From Mycobacterium intermedium (GTDB lineage Bacteria > Actinomycetota > Actinomycetes > Mycobacteriales > Mycobacteriaceae): a stretch of DNA of 64,000 nt. A program made the position numbers and the translations under genes. The notes under the pieces were generated by a model. The model ran no database searches. It was not told where the DNA came from and worked only from the letters and a program-made list of their open reading frames with translations. Shown piece by piece: positions 8,458-19,398 of the stretch (position 1 is the first letter of the stretch; every line of letters begins with the position of its first letter). The stretch spans positions 1-64,000 of the forward strand of contig NZ_MVHT01000024.1 in NCBI RefSeq assembly GCF_002086275.1, given 5' to 3'.

Positions 8458-9836
8458 AGCCCAAACCACAGCGGCCGCAACGTAAGCGGCTGGATCCGGC
8501 ACGCCGCGCGGCCTTCGACACGTTGCGGGCGGTCACCGAGCGCAACGCCTACGCGAACCTGGTGCTGCCAGCTCTGTTGCGGGAACGAGGCATCGCCGGC
8601 CGCGACGCCGCGTTCGCCACCGAATTGGCCTACGGTGCCTGTCGGACCCGGGGGCTGCTGGACGCGATCATCGGCGCGGCCGCCGGACGTCCCGCCGAGG
8701 CGATCGATCCGATCCTGCTCGACCTGCTTCGGTTAGGCGCGTACCAGCTGTTGCGCACTCGGGTTGACGCACACGCCGCTGTCTCCACCACGGTCGACCA
8801 GGCGGGCATCGAATTCGACAATGCCCGAGCGGGTTTCGTCAACGGCGTACTGCGCAAGATCGCCGCGCGAGACGAATCGTCCTGGGTGGACGAGCTGGCG
8901 CCCGACGCCACCCGCGACCCGATCGGCCACGCGGCGTTCCGGCATGCGCATCCCCGCTGGATCGCCCAGGCCTTCGCGGACGCGCTGGGCGCATCGGCCG
9001 CCGAACTCGATGCGGTCTTGGCCAGCGACGACGAACGGCCGCAGGTGCACCTGGCGGCGCGACCCGGTGTGCTGAGCGCCGCCGAGTTGGCCGACCTGGT
9101 GCACGGCAATGTCGGACGGTATTCGCCCTACGCGGTCTACCTGCCAGGTGGCGATCCGGGACAGCTTGCGCCGGTGCGTGAGGGCCAGGCCCTGGTCCAG
9201 GACGAGGGCAGTCAGCTGGTGGCGCGAGCGCTGACGCTGGCATCGGTCGACCAAGACGCCGGCCGGTGGCTCGACCTGTGTGCCGGGCCCGGCGGCAAGA
9301 CCGCGCTGCTGGCCGCGCTGGGTACGCAAGTCGGGGCGCGGGTGACCGCGGTGGAGCCGTCCCCGCATCGGGCCGATCTGGTGGCCGAGAACACGCGCGG
9401 GCTGCCGGTCGAGGTAGTCCGGGCCGACGGGCGGCAGCTGGACCTGGAACCGGGCTTCGACCGGGTGCTGGTGGACGTGCCCTGCACCGGCCTGGGCGCG
9501 TTGCGCCGGCGTCCGGAGGCGCGCTGGCGTCGCCAACCCGCCGATGTGTCGGCGCTGGCCAAGCTGCAACGGGAGCTGCTGGCAGCCGCGATCGCCCTGA
9601 CCCGGCCGGGCGGCGTGGTGCTCTACGCGACCTGCTCGCCGCACCTCGCTGAAACCGTCGGGGTGGTCGCCGACGCGCTGCGGCGCCACCCGGTGCAGGC
9701 GCTGGATGCGCGTGAGCTGTTCGTGCCCGTCACCGAGGGATTGGGAAACGGGCCCTACGTGCAGCTTTGGCCACACCGACACGGCACCGACGCCATGTTC
9801 GCAGCCGCGCTGCGGCGACTGCCGGACGCTCAGTAA
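8454..9836 (+). CDS. rsmB: 16S rRNA (cytosine-C5) methyltransferase RsmB/Fmu
   Basis: Methylates a cytosine of 16S rRNA (C967 in E. coli numbering). The protein has 460 residues: an N-terminal NusB-like RNA-binding domain (about 15-145), then the methyltransferase domain with SAM motif [13 protein letters not shown]. The catalytic motif IV is [18 protein letters not shown] and motif VI is LYATCSPH, so both expected cysteines are present. It starts at ATG 8454, overlapping the fmt stop by 4 bp, which suggests translational coupling. Homologue of Rv1407. Confidence 0.95.
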   Translation: MKPKPQRPQRKRLDPARRAAFDTLRAVTERNAYANLVLPALLRERGIAGRDAAFATELAYGACRTRGLLDAIIGAAAGRPAEAIDPILLDLLRLGAYQLLRTRVDAHAAVSTTVDQAGIEFDNARAGFVNGVLRKIAARDESSWVDELAPDATRDPIGHAAFRHAHPRWIAQAFADALGASAAELDAVLASDDERPQVHLAARPGVLSAAELADLVHGNVGRYSPYAVYLPGGDPGQLAPVREGQALVQDEGSQLVARALTLASVDQDAGRWLDLCAGPGGKTALLAALGTQVGARVTAVEPSPHRADLVAENTRGLPVEVVRADGRQLDLEPGFDRVLVDVPCTGLGALRRRPEARWRRQPADVSALAKLQRELLAAAIALTRPGGVVLYATCSPHLAETVGVVADALRRHPVQALDARELFVPVTEGLGNGPYVQLWPHRHGTDAMFAAALRRLPDAQ

Positions 9837-9846
9837 TCTGTCGCAC

Positions 9847-10536
9847 ATGCCTTCTCGTCCGGAGGGACCGCTGATTGCACCCTCACTGTTGGCCGCCGAC
9901 TTCGCTCGGCTTGCCGACGAAGCGGCCGCCGTGCCCAGCGCCGATTGGTTACATGTCGACGTGATGGACGGTCACTTCGTGCCGAACCTGACCATCGGCC
10001 TGCCGGTGGTGGAGGCCCTGCTGGCCGCCACCGACATCCCGATGGATTGCCATCTGATGATCGAGAACCCGGATCGGTGGGCGCCGCCCTACGCCGAAGC
10101 GGGTGCCTACAACGTCACCTTCCACGCGGAGGCCACGGACAACCCGATCGCGGTGGCGCGCGACATCCGCGCCGCGGGGGCACGAGCGGGGATCAGCGTC
10201 AAACCGAACACCCCGCTCGAGCCATACCTCGAAATCTTGCGGCACTTCGACACCTTGCTCATCATGTCTGTAGAACCTGGATTTGGGGGACAGAGCTTCA
10301 TTCCCGAAGTGCTGTCTAAAGTGCGCACGGTGCGCAAGATGGTCGACGGGGGGGAGCTGAAAATTTTGGTGGAAATCGACGGCGGCATCAATGAGGAAAC
10401 GATCGAGCAAGCCGCGGAAGCCGGCGTCGATTGCTTCGTTGCCGGATCAGCCGTTTACGGTGCCGAGGATCCCGACGCCGCCATTGAGGCATTGCGCAGG
10501 CGAGCCAGTGCCGCATCGCCCCACCTGAGCCGATGA
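9847..10536 (+). CDS. rpe: Ribulose-phosphate 3-epimerase
   Basis: Interconverts ribulose 5-phosphate and xylulose 5-phosphate in the pentose phosphate pathway. The TIM-barrel protein of 229 residues has [10 protein letters not shown], the metal-binding [15 protein letters not shown], the DCHLMIENP motif, [12 protein letters not shown] and the phosphate-binding EIDGGIN. The ATG at 9847 was chosen because it gives the family length; the open frame runs further upstream inside rsmB. A TAATCT box (9834-9839) 7 nt before the ATG could give an extra leaderless transcript. Its product and ribD's substrate share ribulose 5-phosphate metabolism, which fits its place before the riboflavin genes. Confidence 0.96.
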   Translation: MPSRPEGPLIAPSLLAADFARLADEAAAVPSADWLHVDVMDGHFVPNLTIGLPVVEALLAATDIPMDCHLMIENPDRWAPPYAEAGAYNVTFHAEATDNPIAVARDIRAAGARAGISVKPNTPLEPYLEILRHFDTLLIMSVEPGFGGQSFIPEVLSKVRTVRKMVDGGELKILVEIDGGINEETIEQAAEAGVDCFVAGSAVYGAEDPDAAIEALRRRASAASPHLSR

Positions 10537-10543
10537 GCCGCCG

Positions 10544-11566
10544 ATGACCACCGTCGAACAGGTCAAGAGCATCGAAGAGGCGATGCAACTCGCCATCGCG
10601 CAGTCTTACTCGGTCAAAGGGACCACCTATCCGAACCCGCCCGTCGGGGCGGTCATCGTCGACCAAGAAGGCAAGGTCGTCGGTGTCGGGGCAACCGAGC
10701 CTGCTGGAGGCGACCACGCCGAGGTCGTCGCGCTGCGCCGGGCGGGCCGGCTGGCGGCTGGTGCCATCGCGATCGTCACCATGGAGCCGTGTAACCACTA
10801 CGGCAAGACTCCGCCGTGCGTGAACGCACTGATCGAGGCCAGGGTCGGGACGGTGATATACGGCGTCAACGACCCGAACGGGATCGCCGGCGGCGGCGCC
10901 GGTCGGTTGTCCGGGGCCGGTGTGCAAGTGCGGTCGGGGATATTGGCCGATCAGGTGGCGGCGGGCCCGCTGCGCGAGTGGTTGCACAAGCAGCGGACCG
11001 GCCTGCCGCACGTGACGTGGAAGTACGCCACCAGCATCGACGGCCGCAGCGCAGCGGCCGACGGTTCCAGCCAGTGGATCTCCAGCGAAGCCTCGCGTGC
11101 GGACTTGCACCGCCGGCGGGCCATCGCCGACGCGATCGTGGTCGGCACCGGCACCGTCCTCGCCGACAACCCGGCGCTGACCGCCCGGCTACCTGACGGG
11201 TCCCTGGCGCCGCAGCAGCCGCTGCGCGTGGTGGTGGGCACCCGGGAGATTCCGCCGGAAGCCAAAGTTCTGAACGACGATGCCCGGACGATGGTGATCC
11301 GCACCCGCGACCCGATAGAGGTGCTCAGATCCCTGGCCGACCGCACCGATGTCCTGTTGGAGGGTGGTCCCACCCTGGCGGGCGCCTTCCTGCGGGTCGG
11401 GGCGATCAACCGGATCTTGGCCTACGTGGCACCCATCTTGCTGGGTGGTCCCGTCACCGCGGTCGACGACGTCGGCGTGACCAGCATGGCCCAGGCGTTG
11501 CGCTGGCAGTTCGACAGCGTCGAACAGGTCGGGTCGGACCTGCTGCTCAGCTTGGTTGCTCGGTAG
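10544..11566 (+). CDS. ribD: Bifunctional riboflavin biosynthesis deaminase/reductase RibD (RibG)
   Basis: Catalyses the second and third steps of riboflavin synthesis (pyrimidine deamination, then NADPH-dependent side-chain reduction). The 340-residue protein has a cytidine-deaminase-type zinc site: HAEVVAL and [15 protein letters not shown] supply the His, Glu and two Cys. The C-terminal reductase domain begins near residue 155 ([15 protein letters not shown]) and includes [12 protein letters not shown]. It lies 7 bp after rpe. Its 3' end overlaps the end of the convergent p55 gene by 20 bp. Confidence 0.95.
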   Translation: MTTVEQVKSIEEAMQLAIAQSYSVKGTTYPNPPVGAVIVDQEGKVVGVGATEPAGGDHAEVVALRRAGRLAAGAIAIVTMEPCNHYGKTPPCVNALIEARVGTVIYGVNDPNGIAGGGAGRLSGAGVQVRSGILADQVAAGPLREWLHKQRTGLPHVTWKYATSIDGRSAAADGSSQWISSEASRADLHRRRAIADAIVVGTGTVLADNPALTARLPDGSLAPQQPLRVVVGTREIPPEAKVLNDDARTMVIRTRDPIEVLRSLADRTDVLLEGGPTLAGAFLRVGAINRILAYVAPILLGGPVTAVDDVGVTSMAQALRWQFDSVEQVGSDLLLSLVAR

Positions 11567-13133
11567 CGGCGACGGCCGTCGCGGACGCAGTTTCCGGAGA
11601 CCGGTCCCGGTCCTCCGGCTCGTCGGGGTGGCCCTTGCGGCCGGCGATAAGCAGTCCAAGCACCGCCCCGACGACGCAGACGACGGCGGTGATGGTGAAT
11701 ATGCCGCCATACATCTCCACATACGAGTCCAGCTTCAGCTGCCCCTGTATGGCCAGTCGCGCGAACCCGCGGTCGTTCGGGCCGGGCGGTGGCAACGTGG
11801 CCAACTTCGCCTCGAAGATCTTCTCGACCCGGTAGAACCCCCAGGCGCTGAGCGCGGCCACACCGATCAACATCCCGGTCATCCGGGCCACCACCACCAA
11901 CGCGGACGCGATGCCGTGCTGGGCTGCCGGGACGACCCGCAGCGTGGCCGACGACAGCGGCCCGATGACCAGGCCCAATCCGATGCCGACGATCAGCAGG
12001 TCGGTTTCCATGGCGGGTAGCTGGAACAGCCCGAAAACGTCGTGCCGATAATGCGGCAGGTCCCTGGGCCAGTGCGAAATCAGCAGGTAGCCGCCGGCTG
12101 CGATGAGCAAGCCGACGAATGTCATCGCGCGGTCGCCCGCCCGGGTGGCGATCCAACCGCCGATCAGCGCGCCGATCGGCAGCCCGACCAGGAACAGCAG
12201 CAGCATGGCTGCGGCCTCATTCTGGCTCTTCAGCAGCACGCCCTGACCGAACAGTTCCACGTTGACCAACGTCACCATCAGCGCCGCGCCCGCGCACAGC
12301 GATGCGCCCAGCGCGGACAGGAACGGCCGGAACTGCACTCCGGTCGGTTCGATCAGCCGGGTCCGAGCAACGATCTCCCAGACAAAGAACGCCACGCCGA
12401 CCCCGATCGCCCCGAGCACCAGCCACGCACCGTTGGGCGGCAAAATGTGCTGCCCATCCGGGTTGGGGTTGTACAGGCCGAAGACGGCGAGCCCCAACGT
12501 CAGGGCCAGCAGCAGACCACCGACGATGTCGACCCGTTGCGGGTCGGCGCTGCGGTCGTGCGACGGCAGGCTGAACTGGATCAGGACCATGGCGATCAGG
12601 GTGAGTGGAACGTTGATCCAGAACACGAAACGCCAGTCGTGGAACAACCAGACGATGAAGATGCCGTACAGGGGACCGAGCACGCTGCCGAGTTCCTGCG
12701 CGGCGCCGATGCCGCCGAGGACGCCGGCGCGGTTGCGCTGCGCCCACAGGTCAGCCCCGAGAGCGAGCGTGATCGGGAGCAATGCGCCGCTGGCCACGCC
12801 TTGGACCGCGCGGCCGATCACCAACATGTCGAAATCGCCAAAATGCCCGGCCAGGGCGGTCACCACCGAGCCCGCCAGGAACAGGGTCAAGCTGACCTGC
12901 AGCATCAACTTACGGCCGAACCGGTCCGAAGCCCGGCCGAGCAGCGGCATGGCGGCGATGTAGCCCAGCAGGTACCACGTGATGATCGGCGTGATCTGCT
13001 GCAGCTTGTTGATCGGGATCCCGACATCACTCATGATGTCGCGCATGATGGTGATCACGACATAGGTGTCGAGAGCACCCAGCAGTACCGCGAGGCTTCC
13101 CGCGCTAATGGCTACTCGGCGTCCGGCCCGCAT
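11547..13133 (-). CDS. p55: MFS efflux/lipid transporter P55
   Basis: A 528-residue 14-helix major facilitator of the DHA2 type. It has the inter-helix motif [11 protein letters not shown] (motif A) near residue 65 and motif-C-like GPLYG in the fifth helix. In M. tuberculosis P55 (Rv1410c) works with the lipoprotein LprG in exporting triacylglycerides and glycolipids and affects drug susceptibility. The gene follows lprG by only 5 bp on the same strand, so the functional pair is conserved here. Its end overlaps ribD by 20 bp, tail to tail. Confidence 0.93.
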   Translation of the reverse strand: MRAGRRVAISAGSLAVLLGALDTYVVITIMRDIMSDVGIPINKLQQITPIITWYLLGYIAAMPLLGRASDRFGRKLMLQVSLTLFLAGSVVTALAGHFGDFDMLVIGRAVQGVASGALLPITLALGADLWAQRNRAGVLGGIGAAQELGSVLGPLYGIFIVWLFHDWRFVFWINVPLTLIAMVLIQFSLPSHDRSADPQRVDIVGGLLLALTLGLAVFGLYNPNPDGQHILPPNGAWLVLGAIGVGVAFFVWEIVARTRLIEPTGVQFRPFLSALGASLCAGAALMVTLVNVELFGQGVLLKSQNEAAAMLLLFLVGLPIGALIGGWIATRAGDRAMTFVGLLIAAGGYLLISHWPRDLPHYRHDVFGLFQLPAMETDLLIVGIGLGLVIGPLSSATLRVVPAAQHGIASALVVVARMTGMLIGVAALSAWGFYRVEKIFEAKLATLPPPGPNDRGFARLAIQGQLKLDSYVEMYGGIFTITAVVCVVGAVLGLLIAGRKGHPDEPEDRDRSPETASATAVAATEQPS

Positions 13134-13138
13134 CCTGA

Positions 13139-13858
13139 TCAGGCCCCCGCTGGCTTCTCGACCTGCACCGGGTCATTCCAGGCCGACAACGTCATCGTGA
13201 ACGCGTTGCCGGAACCCTTGTCGAGCTTTACCTGCGCCAACTGGTGATCACCGTTTTCTTGAATCCAGACGGTGGTCGGCGTGGGACCCGTCGCATCGAA
13301 CGGCGCGAGTTTGTTGGCGGCATCGGGGTTGACGTTGCCGCTGATGCGGATCGTGCTCTGACCGTTGATGGTGTCGCGCCCCTCGGCCTTGGGGTCGGCG
13401 AGGTTCGCCAGCAGGTTCGCGACACCGCTTTGCGGGTCCAGGATCGTGGACGGGTCGTAGTGCAGCAGATCTTTGATCTTGCCGACGTCGTCCCATTTAC
13501 CCGGGGTGAGCGCGGTGGTGTAGAGCTCGCCGTCCAGAATCACGAAGTCGGCGTCGATTTCATTGCCGAAGGCGATGATCCGGGCGTTGCCCTTTCCCGC
13601 GGTTTGCGGGGTGGTGGTCAGGTCCCCGGTCAGCGTCTTGAGCGGCAGCTGCGGGATCTTGCCCGTCACCGTCATGACCAGGTGGGCGCTCTTGACGGCC
13701 TTGGTCACGGCGGTCGACTGGTCGAGTAACGGCTTTGCGTCGGGGAGTGGTCCGCCGCTGTCCTTCTTGTCGCCAGAGCATCCAGCGACCAACAGGGTCG
13801 CGACGCTCATGGCTGCGAGCACAGCGAATAGACGGCGGGGTTTTGGCATACCCAGCAT
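13139..13858 (-). CDS. lprG: Lipoprotein LprG (LppX/LprAFG family)
   Basis: A 239-residue exported lipoprotein. It has a signal peptide with lipobox LVAGC (Cys27 if translated from 13858), then a linker and the LppX/LprAFG fold with stretches such as [40 protein letters not shown] and [12 protein letters not shown]. In M. tuberculosis LprG binds triacylated glycolipids and passes them to the outer membrane with P55. A second in-frame ATG at 13849 would shorten it by three residues. The kinase encoded at 14562-16187 carries a domain visibly related to this one. Confidence 0.93.
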   Translation of the reverse strand: MLGMPKPRRLFAVLAAMSVATLLVAGCSGDKKDSGGPLPDAKPLLDQSTAVTKAVKSAHLVMTVTGKIPQLPLKTLTGDLTTTPQTAGKGNARIIAFGNEIDADFVILDGELYTTALTPGKWDDVGKIKDLLHYDPSTILDPQSGVANLLANLADPKAEGRDTINGQSTIRISGNVNPDAANKLAPFDATGPTPTTVWIQENGDHQLAQVKLDKGSGNAFTMTLSAWNDPVQVEKPAGA

Positions 13859-13921
13859 CGTAGAGGGTGGCTCCGTCGTGGCCGGTCAGCCACTCGTGTG
13901 CAGTGCCTATCTATCAGTCAT

Positions 13922-13927
13922 TAGCCT
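13922..13927 (+). promoter_or_regulatory. Candidate -10 box of a leaderless ribE transcript
   Basis: TAGCCT, then 6 nt (gggacg), then the ribE ATG at 13934. The spacing equals that seen before fmt and uvrC in this window, and no Shine-Dalgarno is present. This would make ribE the first gene of a transcript running through the kinase toward ribBA. Confidence 0.45.
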
Positions 13928-13933
13928 GGGACG

Positions 13934-14536
13934 ATGTTCACCGGAATTGTCGAGGAACTCGGAGAGGTGACGGGCCGGGAAGCCCTCGCTGACGCCGCGC
14001 GGCTACTTATCAAAGGCCCCGTTGTCACCGCCGATGCCAGGCACGGCGACTCGATTGCCGTCAACGGTGTCTGCCTCACGGTGGTCGACGTGCTTGCCGA
14101 CGGCCAGTTCAGCGCCGACGTGATGGCCGAGACGCTGAACCGGTCCAACCTCGGCGAGCTGCAACTCGGCAGCCGGGTCAACCTGGAGCGCGCGGCCGCC
14201 GTCAACAGCCGACTCGGCGGGCACATCGTGCAGGGGCATGTGGACGGGACCGGCAAAATCGTGGCCCGCACGCCGTCCGAAAACTGGGAAGTGGTGCGTA
14301 TCGAGGTGCCTCCGGCGGTCGCTCGCTACATCGTGGAAAAAGGTTCGATTACCGTTGACGGGATCTCGCTTACCGTGTCCGGTCTCGGTGCCGAGCCCCG
14401 GGATTGGTTTGAGGTTTCGCTGATCCCGACGACCCGGGAACTCACCACGCTGGGTAGCGCGCCGGTGGGAACGCAGGTGAATCTCGAGGTCGACGTGATC
14501 GCGAAATATGTTGAACGGCTACTGAGCCACAAGTAG
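13934..14536 (+). CDS. ribE: Riboflavin synthase alpha chain
   Basis: Dismutates two 6,7-dimethyl-8-ribityllumazines to riboflavin. The 200-residue protein starts with the canonical MFTGIVEELGEV and has two homologous lumazine-binding domains: the first contains GDSIAVNGVCLTV, the second GSITVDGISLTVSGL. It corresponds to Rv1412, named ribC in M. tuberculosis. The gene is followed after 25 bp by the kinase gene and then by ribBA and ribH, so riboflavin genes are arranged on either side of the kinase. Confidence 0.95.
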   Translation: MFTGIVEELGEVTGREALADAARLLIKGPVVTADARHGDSIAVNGVCLTVVDVLADGQFSADVMAETLNRSNLGELQLGSRVNLERAAAVNSRLGGHIVQGHVDGTGKIVARTPSENWEVVRIEVPPAVARYIVEKGSITVDGISLTVSGLGAEPRDWFEVSLIPTTRELTTLGSAPVGTQVNLEVDVIAKYVERLLSHK

Positions 14537-14561
14537 CCGTTATTTGCGCCAAGGAGGCCTT

Positions 14562-16187
14562 GTGGAGGGAAGGGACTTCGGGCGCTACCACCTGATCGAA
14601 TTGCTGGGCAGGGGCGGCATGGGGGAGGTGTGGCGCGCACATGACACGGCCACCGACCGTGTCGTCGCCATCAAGCTGCTTACCACCCAGTTGTCCGAGA
14701 ACCAGGACTTTCAGCGACGGTTTCGCAGAGAAGCACACGCCGCCGCACGGCTGAGCACCCCGCACGTGGTCCCCATTCACGACTACGGCGAGATCGACGG
14801 CCAGCTGTACGTCGACATGCGGCTGATCGAGGGCCGCGACCTGCAAACCGTGCTCGCGGACGGGCCGTTAGAGCCGGCGCGGGCGGTGCACATCATCGAC
14901 GGAGTCGCCAAAGCGCTGCAGGCCGCGCACGAGGTCGGCCTGCTGCACCGCGACGTCAAGCCGTCAAACGTGCTGGTAGACCGCCACGACTTCGCATACC
15001 TGATCGATTTCGGTATCGCCCGCGCCCTCGACGACACGCGCATGACGAAGGCCGGTCACGCAATCGGAACCTTTCAGTACATCGCTCCCGAGCGGCTGGG
15101 AAACGAGATAGAAGAGGACGCGCGCGCCGACGTCTACTCGTTGGCCTGCGTGCTCTACGAATGCCTCACCGGTCAACCGCCGTTTGCCGGCGAGACGATG
15201 GCGCAACTGGTCGCAGCCCACCTCACCGTTCCGCCGCCCCGACTATCGGTGGTGCGGCCGGATTTGCCGGCCCAACTCGATCAGGTGATCGCCATCGGCA
15301 TGGCGAAACGGCCAGAGCTGCGATATCCCACTGCCTTGCAACTCGTCCAAGCCGCGCGGGACGCCATCAGTGCCCCTGCCGGTCCAGAGCCAGCCGTCCG
15401 TCCCGAACCACCTGCCCTGCCGCCCGCCCGTCCGTGGTGGCGGCACCCCGCCGCTGTGATTTCCGCCGTCGCCGCGCTCGCAGCGGCGGCCATTGTTCTG
15501 GTCGTCGCTCTCGCCGGTGCGGGAGATCGGGCGGTCGGCTCGGGCAGCCAGACCGCCCAGGCCGGCCCGACCCGCCAGCCCGCCTTGCCCAATGCCGCGG
15601 ACCTGCTGACTCAGTCGTATCGCAACGCGGTCGCGCTCACCAGCGCACACCTCGTCCAGACCGTCACCGGCGACATCCCCGGGATGCCGTTCCGGACCGT
15701 GGACGGCGATATCACGACGACTCCCAGCGCAGGCGCAGCGGGGAAGGAGAACCTTCGATTCGCCGGGTCGGACACGGAGGTCGACTTCGTCGTGATCGAC
15801 GGCACTCTTTTCGCAGCGCTGCAGCCAGGTGATTGGACGAATCTGGGCGCCGCCTCCGACGTCTACGACCCGACGGCAGTGCTGAACCCTGGTGTCGGTA
15901 TCGCTCACCTGCTGGCGAACTTCACCGATGCCAAGGCCGCCGGCATCGAAACGATCAACGGCGTCGAAACGCTGCGCATCGCCGGGCAGGTCAGGGGCGA
16001 TGCCGTCAACAAGTTCGTCCCGAAGCTCGCCGCCACCGGACCCGTTCCGGCCACCGCGTGGATCCGAACGGACGGTGAACACCAGATTGTGCAGTTCCAG
16101 CTAGATCCCAGTGCCGGGAAGAGCCTGGTGATGACGTTTTCGAACTGGAATGCGCCGGTCACCGTCGCAAAGCCGCCGGGGGTGTGA
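14562..16187 (+). CDS. Receptor-like Ser/Thr protein kinase with an LprG-type outer domain
   Basis: A 541-residue membrane kinase. Residues 8-265 form an intact Hanks-type kinase: glycine loop GRGGMGEV (16-23), Lys38 in VAIKLL, catalytic HRDVKPSN (Asp131), IDFG (Asp149), an activation loop with Thr159, Thr162 and Thr170, and APE (175-177). A Pro-rich linker leads to one membrane helix (about 296-318). Residues 341-541 resemble LprG/LppX: HLVQTVTGDIPG, VDFVVIDGTLF, HLLANFTDAKA, ETINGVETLRIAG, WIRTDGEHQIVQ. There is no lipobox Cys, so the helix anchors it. GTG 14562 was chosen over TTG 14544 because AAGGAGG lies at 14551-14557, though only 4 nt away. I know no M. tuberculosis kinase with this outer domain; lipid sensing is inference. 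Confidence 0.9.
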   Translation: MEGRDFGRYHLIELLGRGGMGEVWRAHDTATDRVVAIKLLTTQLSENQDFQRRFRREAHAAARLSTPHVVPIHDYGEIDGQLYVDMRLIEGRDLQTVLADGPLEPARAVHIIDGVAKALQAAHEVGLLHRDVKPSNVLVDRHDFAYLIDFGIARALDDTRMTKAGHAIGTFQYIAPERLGNEIEEDARADVYSLACVLYECLTGQPPFAGETMAQLVAAHLTVPPPRLSVVRPDLPAQLDQVIAIGMAKRPELRYPTALQLVQAARDAISAPAGPEPAVRPEPPALPPARPWWRHPAAVISAVAALAAAAIVLVVALAGAGDRAVGSGSQTAQAGPTRQPALPNAADLLTQSYRNAVALTSAHLVQTVTGDIPGMPFRTVDGDITTTPSAGAAGKENLRFAGSDTEVDFVVIDGTLFAALQPGDWTNLGAASDVYDPTAVLNPGVGIAHLLANFTDAKAAGIETINGVETLRIAGQVRGDAVNKFVPKLAATGPVPATAWIRTDGEHQIVQFQLDPSAGKSLVMTFSNWNAPVTVAKPPGV

Positions 16188-16286
16188 CGACGGTCATCAA
16201 GCAGGGGCAATAACCGCGCCAAAACGGTGGTTCATACTGAAAGCAACCGGCTAATGGTGTGGGCCGGTCCGACAGCAAGGTGAGCG

Positions 16287-18520
<2,234 letters not shown>

Positions 18521-18534
<14 letters not shown>

Positions 18535-19177
18535 CCGGTTCGCGATTGCGCTGCTCCTCGCTGCGGTGGTGCTGAGTGGTTGCACCACCTCGGTACCCGG
18601 TGACCCGGTCCGTGCTGGGGGCAGTCGACCGTCCGGACCGATTTCCGCGCAGGCCCTGCTACTGCAGGACGGCGACGACACCCCACTGGGGCGGGCGAGT
18701 GCGGCGCCAGTGGGTGACAACTACTTCACCAGCGTTCAACCGCCGGTGTGTTCGGCGGCGCTGTTGTTCAAAGGTTCGCCGTTGCGACCATCTGGCGCAT
18801 CGGACTTCGCCGAGTCGGCTTACGAGCTTGGGGGTTCCTCGGCGCTGTACGCCGAGTCGATCGACGTCTACGACTACGAACTGAACACCCACGAAGTGGT
18901 CTGGAGTGCCTTCAGCAAAGTCTCCGACTGCCATGACGACGCCGTAGGCGTGAGCCCGACCGGCCCTTTCAGGCCAATGCGACTCGGCACCTTCGGCATA
19001 CCGGAAGACGAAATACTGACGTGGACGATGACGCGTCCCGATTGGACCTGTACCTACGGGCTGACTGCGGTGCTGCACGTCGTGCTGCTGATGACGGTCT
19101 GCGACCGCAAGGCCGGGTATCCGATGGTCGAGTGGGCCGGCAAGAGGAAGGCGCAGTTGGAGGGCCGGACGGCCTGA
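18521..19177 (+). CDS. lprH: Lipoprotein LprH
   Basis: A 218-residue predicted lipoprotein. The signal peptide ends in lipobox LSGC (Cys21). The mature part has four further cysteines (in VCSAAL, VSDCHDD, WTCTYG, TVCDRK) that could form disulfides outside the membrane. The function is unknown. The ATG at 18521 lies inside the end of the PH-protein gene; the open frame continues upstream to 18242, but the signal peptide fixes this start. It is the last gene of the riboflavin-linked series. Confidence 0.88.
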
Positions 19178-19398
19178 AGTGAAGTTGCGGCCCCCGACCG
19201 TCGTCGCCAAGGCCGCTTTATCATCATCAAGTCGGCCTGTTGATGTCGCGCATCGAAAAATTCTCACGTCAGGGCTGCAAATTGCCGCCTCCGTAAAGTA
19301 TTTCGTTGGGGGAATCTTTTGTGCGAAATGTGCATACGCTAGGTGCTCGAAATCTCAGAATCTCGATGGGCTTCGGCGGCCCAGCTGGGAGGACCGCC

